Assembly (NCBI GenBank): GCA_031254995.1
Contig: JAIRTJ010000065.1
Location: 1 to 5,608 of the forward strand
Reading direction: 5' to 3'
From: Eubacteriales Family XIII. Incertae Sedis bacterium
Lineage (GTDB): Bacteria; Bacillota; Clostridia; Peptostreptococcales; Anaerovoracaceae
DNA length: 5,608 bases
Shown: positions 1 through 5,601 of the stretch, piece by piece
Layout: each line of letters opens with the position of its first letter
Position numbering within the stretch: the first letter of the stretch is position 1
Notes under the pieces: model-generated
Databases searched by the model: none
Told to the model about the DNA's origin: nothing
The model's input: only the letters and a program-made list of their open reading frames with translations
Program-made: the position numbers and the translations under genes

Positions 1-702
1 TGGTATACGCTGGTCAACATGAGGGATGTTTGGCGTATCGATATGGTGGGGCGCACATCGCGCGAGCGAACCGGATACGCGACGCAGAAACCGGAGGAGT
101 TGCTTTCCCGCATCGTCGCTTCCTGTACTGAGGAAGGTGATGTCTGCGCCGATCTCTTCGGCGGTTCCGGGACCTTGGCTTCGGTCGCGGAGCGCATGGG
201 ACGACAGTGGATACATTGCGACGACAGCCCCCTTGCGAATCTTTGCGCGGAACGGCGCATGGTCGAGCAGGGCGCGGCGTTCGACATCCTGTCCTGTGCG
301 CCGCAGGCGAAAGGAGCGCGGTTCACCGCGGAATGCGTGTTGCGCGACACGCCCGATCCCGAGAAGAAGTTGGCTACCGTCAACGTGCTGTCATATGAGA
401 CGCCGGAGGACTCCCTGCCCTTGAATGAAAAATACGTCGCATTTATAAGGGAGACGGAACGGATCGATCCTTCCCGGCTCATCGGCGGTATCTGCGCGGA
501 CTTCGATACGGACGGCGTCCTGTTTCGGCCGCGCGCCGCGGCATACGGAAGCGGCCGCCTCGAGGCGATCGTCAATTTCTCCGAATTGTCCGATGCGGGC
601 GCGCTTGAACGAGGGCGCGTCGCACTGCGCGTTGCGGATGTGTTCGGTCGCGTCAGCGCGCGCGTCTTAACAGCGCAGGATATACTGCGTTTCGAGCCGT
701 GA
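1..702 (+). CDS. DNA methyltransferase, N6-adenine/N4-cytosine type, C-terminal part (5' end outside window)
   Basis: The frame is open from base 1, so the start lies upstream; 233 residues are visible. The protein would transfer a methyl group from S-adenosylmethionine to an adenine or cytosine amino group in DNA. The segment ERTGYATQKPEELL (visible residues 22-35) is the conserved stretch that precedes the AdoMet-binding motif in this class. DLFGGSGT (51-58) is motif I, a variant of DPFxGSGT. HCDDSP follows as the probable motif II acidic loop. The catalytic DPPY/SPPY motif is not visible. If present it must lie upstream, which would give a beta-like order (motif IV before motif I). After about residue 80 come roughly 150 residues that I do not recognise, a long tail that may be a family-specific or target-recognition domain. 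No restriction gene is visible, so orphan or restriction-modification status cannot be judged. The stop overlaps the next gene. The methyltransferase call is secure; the target base is unknown. Confidence 0.85.
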   Translation, partial: WYTLVNMRDVWRIDMVGRTSRERTGYATQKPEELLSRIVASCTEEGDVCADLFGGSGTLASVAERMGRQWIHCDDSPLANLCAERRMVEQGAAFDILSCAPQAKGARFTAECVLRDTPDPEKKLATVNVLSYETPEDSLPLNEKYVAFIRETERIDPSRLIGGICADFDTDGVLFRPRAAAYGSGRLEAIVNFSELSDAGALERGRVALRVADVFGRVSARVLTAQDILRFEP

Positions 703-1166
703 GAAAGATATTGGTGAGCTCGTGTCTCTTCGGCGGGCGTATCGTACGATACGACGGCGCGGACGCGCCGGAGCGCGACGCTCGGTTCCTGAGGTGGAAA
801 GCCGAAGGGCGGCTCGTGTCCGTTTGTCCCGAGACATTCGGCGGTCTGCCGACGCCGCGCTCACCCGCCGAACGGATCGGTGAACGCGTGATCACGCGCG
901 AGGGCTGCGATGTGACCGAGGCATACGCGAGAGGCGCGAATGAGGCTCTGCGCTTGGCGCGCCTCCATGATGTCGCGTTTGCCGTCATGAAGACCGACAG
1001 CCCATCCTGCGGCAGCCGGCAGATATACGACGGGTCGTTTGAGAACGCGAAAATACCGGGACAGGGACTTGCCGCGCAGTATCTGAGGGAATCGGGTTTC
1101 GTCGTGTTCGGCGAGGATGAATTGGACTCGGCCGAGGCGTTGTTGGCCGAAGTCGAACGACTGTAG
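699..1166 (+). CDS. DUF523 family protein
   Basis: This 155-residue protein has the length of a stand-alone DUF523 protein. The family hallmarks are present: SSCLFGGRIVRYDG near the N-terminus, CPETFGGLPTPRSPAE (residues 43-58), KTDSPSCG (98-105), and IYDGSF followed by a Gly-rich stretch and VVFGEDE. The invariant cysteines are Cys9, Cys43 and Cys104, which suggests a metal or redox site, but the family's biochemical role is unknown to me. E. coli YbgA carries a related domain fused to DUF1722; here the domain is alone. The start is GTG at 699, overlapping the TGA of the methyltransferase gene (GTGA). No good Shine-Dalgarno sequence sits at normal distance, so translation is probably coupled to the upstream gene. 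The protein ends one base before the end of the convergent epimerase gene. The family call is firm; the link to DNA methylation is only positional. Confidence 0.9.
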   Translation: MRKILVSSCLFGGRIVRYDGADAPERDARFLRWKAEGRLVSVCPETFGGLPTPRSPAERIGERVITREGCDVTEAYARGANEALRLARLHDVAFAVMKTDSPSCGSRQIYDGSFENAKIPGQGLAAQYLRESGFVVFGEDELDSAEALLAEVERL

Positions 1167-1167
1167 G

Positions 1168-2211
1168 CTAATCAGCGATCGAAAATCTGTATTCCGTTCG
1201 GCTATTGAAGACTTGTCCCGCCTTTAATACAGAGCTCGGAAAATGCGCGTTGTGAATCGAGTCGGGAAAAAACTGCGTCTCCAAACAGAATGCGCCTCTC
1301 GCGACCAAGGGCGCGCCGCCTTTCTGCGGTTCGCCGCCGAGTCCGTTCCCCGAATAGAATTGAATCCCGGGCATGTCAGTGAACAGGGACATGCTGATGC
1401 CTGTCTTTTCGGACATAACCGTTGCGACAGGTCGGTTTTCGCTGTGCTTGTTGAGAACGAAATTGTGATCGAAGCCATTGCCAAGGCGCAACTGTTCCTC
1501 GTCGTTTGCGATATCGCGTCCTATAGGTTTCATCGTCGTAAAGTCGAAGGCGGTTCCTTTGACAGCGCGGATTTCTCCCGTGGGGATGCCTTCGGCGTCG
1601 ATAGGCGTAAAAGCGTCGGCGTCGATTTGCAATCGGTGTTCGGTTATGTCCCCCGCGTCATGGCCCTCCAGGTTGAAATACGCGTGATTCGTCGGATTGA
1701 AGATCGTATCGCGATCGGATACGGCGCGGTAACATATCCCGATTCCGTTGTCGTCGGTCAGCGCGTAGGTTACCGACACGCGCATGTTGCCTGGCATGCC
1801 CTGATCTCCGTCGCGACTGTGCAACGCAAACGTCACGGCATTTTCGCGCGATTCCGCGTCGACCGTATCCCAAACGCGCTTGCTCCACGAATCGCGCCCT
1901 CCGTGCAAGGTATGCTTGTCGCAATGGTTTTTGTCGCACTCATAGTTTTTGCCGTTCAAGGAGAAAGATGCTCCGGCTATGCGATTTGCGCATCGTCCGA
2001 CGGTCGCGCCCAGATATGCGGTGTCGCGCAGGTATCCCTCGCAACTGCCGTAACCCAAAACCGCGTCGACTCGCGCGCCGTCGCGCGCAGGAACGAGAAA
2101 TCCCGTGATCGCCGCTCCGAGGTTCGTCACGGTCAACTCGTACCCGTCGGCGTTTGCGAGCGTAAAGAGCTTCGCGGATGAGTCGCCGAAGTTCTTGCTT
2201 AAAATCTCCAT
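1168..2211 (-). CDS. galM: Aldose 1-epimerase (galactose mutarotase)
   Basis: The enzyme interconverts alpha and beta anomers of aldoses such as glucose and galactose in the cytoplasm. With the ATG at 2211 it has 347 residues, normal for GalM. Visible family features include the substrate-binding ANRI, the LHGG segment, NPTNHAYFNL carrying the catalytic-acid His (His176 in this numbering), GIQFYSGN, and FCLETQFFPD carrying the catalytic-base Glu (Glu311), then the typical FPSSVL end. All expected active-site residues are present. The start is uncertain. A TTG at 2229 would add six residues (MKKQPD) and lies 6 bases after the pfkA stop, whereas the ATG at 2211 better matches usual GalM N-termini. 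Neither has a strong ribosome binding site, which fits translational coupling. It is the second gene of a pfkA operon. Specificity for a particular sugar cannot be read from the sequence. Confidence 0.92.
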   Translation of the reverse strand: MEILSKNFGDSSAKLFTLANADGYELTVTNLGAAITGFLVPARDGARVDAVLGYGSCEGYLRDTAYLGATVGRCANRIAGASFSLNGKNYECDKNHCDKHTLHGGRDSWSKRVWDTVDAESRENAVTFALHSRDGDQGMPGNMRVSVTYALTDDNGIGICYRAVSDRDTIFNPTNHAYFNLEGHDAGDITEHRLQIDADAFTPIDAEGIPTGEIRAVKGTAFDFTTMKPIGRDIANDEEQLRLGNGFDHNFVLNKHSENRPVATVMSEKTGISMSLFTDMPGIQFYSGNGLGGEPQKGGAPLVARGAFCLETQFFPDSIHNAHFPSSVLKAGQVFNSRTEYRFSIAD

Positions 2212-2235
2212 GTCTGGTTGTTTTTTCAAAAGACG

Positions 2236-3198
2236 TTACCGTGACAGGATGTCGGCGAGGACATCCAAATCGGCGACGGAGGTCTTCTTCATGCGCATGG
2301 CTTCCGAGAGGTCATATGAAACCGTCTTGCCCCCGCGAACGCCGACAGCCTTGTTGTACGCGCCGCTTCGCAGAAGATCCACGGCCTCGTAGCCCAGACG
2401 ACTCGCGAGCATTCGATCTCGCGCGGTGGGTGAGCCTCCTCGCTGAATATATCCCAAGATTACCATCTTCGCGTCGAGTCCCGTCCGTTCGCGTATGGAG
2501 CGCTCCAATTCCTCGGTGGACATGTTCACTCCTTCGGCCTTTATGATGATACTGGAGCGTTTTCCGTTGTTTTTGCCCTCGACGAGACGTCTGCAGATCG
2601 ACTGGATGTCCGCTTCCCGCTCGGGAATCAGGATGATCTCCGCGCCGCCTGTGAGTCCGGCGTAGATGGCGATGTCGCCGCATTCCCGCCCCATGACCTC
2701 GATGATCGTAATCCTGTCGTGCGAATGCGATGTGTCTCGGATATTGCCCACGGCGCCCAAAACCGTGTTGACGGCGGTGTCGAATCCGATGGTGTAATCC
2801 GTGAACGGAAGGTCATTATCGATGGTGCCGGGAAGCCCGATCACCTTGATACCCGCGTCGGCGAGTTTGAGCGCTCCGGTCAGAGAGCCGTTGCCGCCGA
2901 TGACGATGAGTCCATCGATCTGAAAACTGTCCAGCATGTTCAGCGCCATCGAAAAGCCCTCATCCTCCATGAACGCTTCGCTTCGCGCGGTCTTCAGGAT
3001 GGTGCCGCCTCGTTGGATGATGTCGCTGACGGAACGCCGATCCATTCGGTAAATCTCGCCGGAGATCAACCCCTCGTAGCCTCGTTCGACGCCAAAAATT
3101 TCCATCCCGTGATACAGGCCGCCTCGCACTGCGGCGCGAATGGCCGCGTTCATGCCCGGGGAATCTCCGCCGCTCGTCAATACACCGATTCTCTCCAT
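2236..3198 (-). CDS. pfkA: ATP-dependent 6-phosphofructokinase
   Basis: The enzyme phosphorylates fructose 6-phosphate to fructose 1,6-bisphosphate, the committed step of glycolysis, in the cytoplasm. At 320 residues it matches E. coli and Bacillus PfkA almost position for position. Visible motifs are TSGGDSPGMNAA, Arg72, PGTIDND (residues 123-129, catalytic Asp127), Arg162, MGR (169-171), Glu222 and QRGGSP. Gly104 and Gly124 mark the ATP-using rather than PPi-using form. Effector-site residues Arg21, Arg25, Arg154, Glu187 and Lys213 are kept, so ADP/PEP control is likely. Odd points: the Mg-binding Asp103 is Asn, and two fructose-6-phosphate contacts are changed (Arg243 to Lys244 and His249 to Tyr250, numbering shifted by one insertion). 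The ATG at 3198 is chosen because a clear AAAAGGAG lies 8 bases upstream and the N-terminus MERIGVLTSGG is typical. The frame stays open further upstream, to a TTG at 3270. The gene is first in an operon with the epimerase gene. Confidence 0.95.
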   Translation of the reverse strand: MERIGVLTSGGDSPGMNAAIRAAVRGGLYHGMEIFGVERGYEGLISGEIYRMDRRSVSDIIQRGGTILKTARSEAFMEDEGFSMALNMLDSFQIDGLIVIGGNGSLTGALKLADAGIKVIGLPGTIDNDLPFTDYTIGFDTAVNTVLGAVGNIRDTSHSHDRITIIEVMGRECGDIAIYAGLTGGAEIILIPEREADIQSICRRLVEGKNNGKRSSIIIKAEGVNMSTEELERSIRERTGLDAKMVILGYIQRGGSPTARDRMLASRLGYEAVDLLRSGAYNKAVGVRGGKTVSYDLSEAMRMKKTSVADLDVLADILSR

Positions 3199-3206
3199 TT
3201 TGTTTG

Positions 3207-3214
3207 CTCCTTTT
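3207..3214 (-). promoter_or_regulatory. pfkA ribosome binding site
   Basis: Read on the minus strand, AAAAGGAG ends 8 bases before the ATG at 3198. It is the best Shine-Dalgarno match near any candidate pfkA start, and it decides that start against the longer in-frame opening at TTG 3270. Confidence 0.85.
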
Positions 3215-3224
3215 GATCCTGTTC

Positions 3225-3250
3225 CCGGTTCTGTCGACGTCCTGAACCGG
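3225..3250 (-). other. Hairpin in the pfkA leader
   Basis: A perfect 7-base inverted repeat, CCGGTTC and GAACCGG, encloses a 12-base loop containing the palindrome GTCGAC. It ends about ten bases before the pfkA ribosome binding site. There is no U-tract after it, so it is not a terminator. It could stabilise the mRNA or act on translation initiation; no function is shown by the sequence alone. Confidence 0.4.
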
Positions 3251-3338
3251 ATCTTCATGAAATCCCGCAACGCCGTCCCGTCGCTCTTCTTGTGCGGCTT
3301 GGATCTCTCGATCGCGTTGATCTCGGCGATGTCCTAAA
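3231..3338 (-). other. Coding-like stretch upstream of and in frame with pfkA (possible gene remnant or N-terminal extension)
   Basis: On the minus strand, directly after an in-frame TAG, 36 codons run in the pfkA frame with strong three-base periodicity. By hand count 32 of 36 third positions are G or C, against about 43 percent at the first and second positions. That pattern is typical of real coding sequence in a GC-rich genome. The translation (starting DIAEINAIERSK and rich in Lys and Arg) is not one I recognise. It lies within the expected pfkA 5' leader. It may be the tail of a lost upstream gene, an N-terminal extension started at the TTG at 3270, or chance. Confidence 0.3.
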
Positions 3339-3361
3339 TCGCAATGCAGATCTCATTTCTC

Positions 3362-3370
3362 AGTGTATCA
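3362..3370 (-). promoter_or_regulatory. Candidate extended -10 promoter for pfkA-galM
   Basis: On the minus strand TGATACACT fits an extended -10 (TGn followed by TACACT). No convincing -35 box is found at normal spacing, which is acceptable for extended -10 promoters. Transcription would begin near 3355, giving a leader of about 157 bases before pfkA. The surrounding 17 bases nearly repeat those at the murB promoter candidate. Confidence 0.45.
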
Positions 3371-3430
3371 TAAATGCGCGGCGGATGCGGGAAAAATATC
3401 GCGTGCGCAAGCATTATTTTCACGAGTCAT

Positions 3431-3742
3431 TCGTTTTCTGCTATTGAAGTCAGCGGTGACGCGACAGTATCCAACAATATACTTAATGGTCTTGGGTGAC
3501 TTAAGTGGTGTGTACGCGACAATCCAATAAGGGATGAAGATACAGGTTGGACTTTTATTTCAGAAATTGATGATGACGAGTATTGTTCTAACCCTGAGAA
3601 TTTTAAGATGACGCCATATATCGATGTTTTCAAAATTGGGCCGGCGGCGCTTTGGATATATCAACTACCCGCAGGGACTGATATTCAATTAGTTATAGAT
3701 AAAGGTGAGCGGTATTTTGTTGATAACGAAACCTTAAACAAA
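3431..3742 (+). pseudogene. Broken DUF2185/Imm33-like gene remnant
   Basis: In one frame this stretch encodes about 104 codons interrupted by an in-frame TGA at 3497-3499, with no start in place. Before the stop it reads like the family N-terminus (VSNNILNGLG). After it come KWCVRDNP, DTGWTFISE, DDDEY, NPENF and a C-terminal IYQLPAGTD ... YFVDNET. This matches my memory of DUF2185/Imm33-like proteins (R-E-x-P, DSGWRF, DEDEY, PxN, PVGS), some of which are thought to be toxin-immunity proteins. About one third of third codon positions after the TGA are G or C, far below the neighbours, which suggests acquisition from an AT-richer source. The frame then continues without a stop into murB. TGA is a normal stop elsewhere here, so recoding is unlikely. 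Family assignment is moderate, and the exact ends are estimated. Confidence 0.55.
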
Positions 3743-3770
3743 GATGACTTCGCATTCGCTCCGCATTTTA

Positions 3771-3779
3771 TGATATACT
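3771..3779 (+). promoter_or_regulatory. Candidate extended -10 promoter for murB
   Basis: TGATATACT is a close match to an extended -10 element (TGn then TATACT). It lies 32 bases before the murB ATG and gives a predicted start near 3786 with a short leader containing a Shine-Dalgarno sequence. No good -35 was found. Its position inside the longer open frame argues that murB begins at 3812 and not at the ATG at 3608. Confidence 0.55.
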
Positions 3780-3799
3780 CTAAGACAAAGATCAGCAGC

Positions 3800-3807
3800 G
3801 GAGAAGG
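3800..3807 (+). promoter_or_regulatory. murB ribosome binding site
   Basis: GGAGAAGG has its GGAG core 8 bases before the ATG at 3812. It supports that start over the in-frame ATG at 3608, which has only a weak GAG upstream. Confidence 0.7.
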
Positions 3808-3811
3808 CGTC

Positions 3812-4744
3812 ATGGAGCGATTGCGCATACGATTGAACGAAATATTGGGCGAGAACCGCGCACGCATCGATGAGGATATGCGTGAACACACCTCCTTTAA
3901 AGCCGGAGGGCGTGCGGATTTCTATCTGACGCCGCAAAACATCGAGGAATTGATCTCCGTCATACGCGCGCTGAACGCAGCCGGCACGGCGTTTTTTATT
4001 CTCGGCAACGGGACGAACGTCTTGGTGCGCGACGGAGGCTATCGCGGGGCCGTGATACGAATCGGCCCTGATTTCGACGGAGGAGCAGCCTTGCAGATGA
4101 CGGGCGCCGGCGGCACGCGCATCATAACCGCATCGGCGGGAATGTCGTTGGCCGCTGTCGCGAAAAAAGTTGCGGAATCGGGTTTTTCCGGCCTCGAAGC
4201 CCTCAGCGGCATACCCGGCAATGTCGGCGGCGCGTTGTACATGAATGCGGGCGCTTACGGCGTCGAAATCGCGGATATCGTCGAAAAAGTCGCAATATAC
4301 GATATAAATAACGATAATATAGTTACGGTAAACTCAAGCGATATGGAATTCGCCTATCGCGAGAGCGTTTTCAAGCGAAACCCTTGGGTGATACTGTCCG
4401 CCGTCCTGCGTCTGCGCAAGGGCGATCGAACAGCGATTCTGCGCGCGACAGAGGAATACGCGCGTGAGAGAAACAGAAAACAACCCATGGAATTTCCGAG
4501 CGCGGGCAGCTTTTTCAAGCGGCCCGCGGGCGCTTATGCGGGTAAGCTTATTGAGGATGCAGGGCTGAAAGGTTTGACCGTCGGAGGCGCGCGGGTTTCT
4601 GAAAAGCACGCGGGTTTCATCGTGAACATCGGCGGCGCGACAGCCGCAGACATTCTCGCGTTGGCCGGCGAGGTAAAACGACGCGTGTCGGAGCGCGACG
4701 GATTTGATCTCGAGCCGGAGCCTCGCATCATCGGAGAAAATTGA
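3812..4744 (+). CDS. murB: UDP-N-acetylenolpyruvoylglucosamine reductase (MurB)
   Basis: This cytoplasmic FAD enzyme uses NADPH to reduce UDP-N-acetylglucosamine enolpyruvate to UDP-N-acetylmuramate, the second committed step of peptidoglycan synthesis. From the ATG at 3812 it has 310 residues, usual for type II MurB. Visible motifs in order: HTSFKAGGRADF (residues 26-37), the FAD-binding ILGNGTNVLVRDGG (63-76), GLEALSGIPGNVGGA and MNAGAYG (127-150), YRESVF (182-187), GSFFKRP with the catalytic-acid Ser233, LIEDAGLKG, HAGFIVN, and LEPEPRI with the likely catalytic Glu303. All key residues are present. The frame stays open upstream into the broken DUF2185-like remnant, but those residues belong to no MurB. 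A promoter candidate and ribosome binding site at 3771-3807 mark the true start. The gene is divergent from pfkA, with the PHP gene 86 bases downstream. Confidence 0.95.
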   Translation: MERLRIRLNEILGENRARIDEDMREHTSFKAGGRADFYLTPQNIEELISVIRALNAAGTAFFILGNGTNVLVRDGGYRGAVIRIGPDFDGGAALQMTGAGGTRIITASAGMSLAAVAKKVAESGFSGLEALSGIPGNVGGALYMNAGAYGVEIADIVEKVAIYDINNDNIVTVNSSDMEFAYRESVFKRNPWVILSAVLRLRKGDRTAILRATEEYARERNRKQPMEFPSAGSFFKRPAGAYAGKLIEDAGLKGLTVGGARVSEKHAGFIVNIGGATAADILALAGEVKRRVSERDGFDLEPEPRIIGEN

Positions 4745-4814
4745 CAGGCGGACGGCGACCGAAATAAAACGCCGAATCGATCGTCTATACGGCTGATCGA
4801 ATACAATAAATGAA

Positions 4815-4821
4815 AGAAGGA
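4815..4821 (+). promoter_or_regulatory. Ribosome binding site deciding the PHP gene start
   Basis: AGAAGGA lies 9 bases before the ATG at 4831. The alternative in-frame ATG at 4810 has no such site upstream, and this site lies inside its first codons, so the later start is preferred. Confidence 0.65.
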
Positions 4822-4830
4822 TTTAACAGC

Positions 4831-5601
4831 ATGGAAAAAGTCGAATACATGATAAACAACAAGCGATACAGCTTGATCTCCGACCTCCATACGCACACGA
4901 GGTTTTCCCACGGTACGGGTTCCGTCGAGGATAACGTGACTGCCGCCCGCGCGCGCGGCATCATGAAAATCGGCATAACGGATCACGGCCCCGGCCATCT
5001 TCTCTTCGGGGTGCGCCGTCGGAACATCCCAAAGATGCGCGCCGAGGTGGAACGGCTCGGAGCCCTGTACACGGATATGGAAATCCTGCTCGGCGTCGAG
5101 GCGAACATCTCGAACAATTCGGGCGCCTTGGATATAAAACCTTCGGAATTCAAATATTTTGATTATATCACCGCGGGCTATCATTACGCGGCTGTCGGCG
5201 CGAATCCCCTGAGCGGCGCGATCAAGGCAGTCCAAAACGCGGCGGAACACAAGTCGGGCATAGACACGAAGGGCTTGGTTCGCAGGAACACGAGAAACAT
5301 CGTTCGCGCACTCGAACGGAATTCGATCAAGATACTCACCCATCCGGGCGACAAAGCGCCCGTGGATTTGCTTGAAATCGCAGTGGTCTGCGCGAAGACG
5401 GAAACGCTTGTTGAGATCAACACCGCCCATATGTCTCTAAGCTCGGAGGATATCAGAACCATGGCGCTCGCAGACGTGAGTTTCATCATCGGCAGCGACG
5501 CGCATTCCCCCGGCAGGGTCGGCGATTTCGTATCCGCCGTAAGCATTGCGCTCGACGCGGGAATCGACATGAGTCGCATCGTCAATTTGAGGATAGCGTA
5601 A
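4831..5601 (+). CDS. PHP-domain metallohydrolase (putative phosphoesterase)
   Basis: This 256-residue protein is a single PHP domain of the YcdX/histidinol-phosphatase-like kind, expected to hydrolyse a phosphoester with a multinuclear metal centre. The metal ligands can be followed in order: DLHTHT (His20, His22) with SHG (His27), TDHG (Asp51, His52), LLGVEANI (Glu91), AGYHY (His119), LTHPGD (His172), VEIN, and GSDAHSPG (Asp224, His226). The set is complete, so the enzyme should be active. There is no signal peptide or membrane segment, so it is cytoplasmic. The start at 4831 is chosen for its ribosome binding site; starting at 4810 would add seven residues. It follows murB by 86 bases and is probably co-transcribed, as I see no terminator between them. 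In clostridial genomes a PHP gene commonly sits between murB and rapZ, so rapZ may lie just beyond the window. The substrate is unknown. Confidence 0.88.
   Translation: MEKVEYMINNKRYSLISDLHTHTRFSHGTGSVEDNVTAARARGIMKIGITDHGPGHLLFGVRRRNIPKMRAEVERLGALYTDMEILLGVEANISNNSGALDIKPSEFKYFDYITAGYHYAAVGANPLSGAIKAVQNAAEHKSGIDTKGLVRRNTRNIVRALERNSIKILTHPGDKAPVDLLEIAVVCAKTETLVEINTAHMSLSSEDIRTMALADVSFIIGSDAHSPGRVGDFVSAVSIALDAGIDMSRIVNLRIA

Larger units (their letters stand above)
3362..3779. repeat. Near-perfect inverted repeat flanking the broken gene (arms 3362-3378 and 3762-3779)
   Basis: The minus strand of the left arm reads CGCATTTATGATACACT and the plus strand of the right arm reads CGCATTTTATGATATACT. 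They differ by one inserted T and one C/T change. Each arm contains an extended -10 sequence pointing outward, to pfkA on the left and murB on the right. The segment between them is the AT-rich broken gene. The arms may simply be two similar promoters, or the ends of an inserted piece. Confidence 0.5.

Noticed and set aside
1128..1150. Inverted repeat TCGGCC/GGCCGA as an intrinsic terminator
   Set aside because: The stem is only 6 base pairs, lies inside the DUF523 coding sequence and has no T-run on either side.
1243..2181. A 312-residue open frame on the plus strand opposite the epimerase gene
   Set aside because: It mirrors the GC-rich codon pattern of galM, shows no family motifs, and galM has complete active-site residues on the other strand.
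3497..3499. TGA in the relic read as selenocysteine or as a sense codon
   Set aside because: TGA ends other genes here (702, 4744), Trp is written TGG throughout, the family has no cysteine at this position that I recall, and I see no convincing hairpin right after the codon.
3427..3633. A 68-residue open frame on the minus strand over the relic
   Set aside because: The plus-strand frame carries the recognisable motifs; the minus frame has none and no ribosome binding site.
4741..4807. A promoter for the PHP gene (TTGACA at 4741-4746, TACAAT at 4802-4807)
   Set aside because: The two boxes are far too distant to work together, TTGACA overlaps the murB stop with no good -10 at 17 bases, and TACAAT would put the start almost on the ribosome binding site.
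4534..5430. A 298-residue open frame on the minus strand opposite murB and the PHP gene
   Set aside because: It crosses two well-supported genes and has no recognisable motif; it is a shadow frame.
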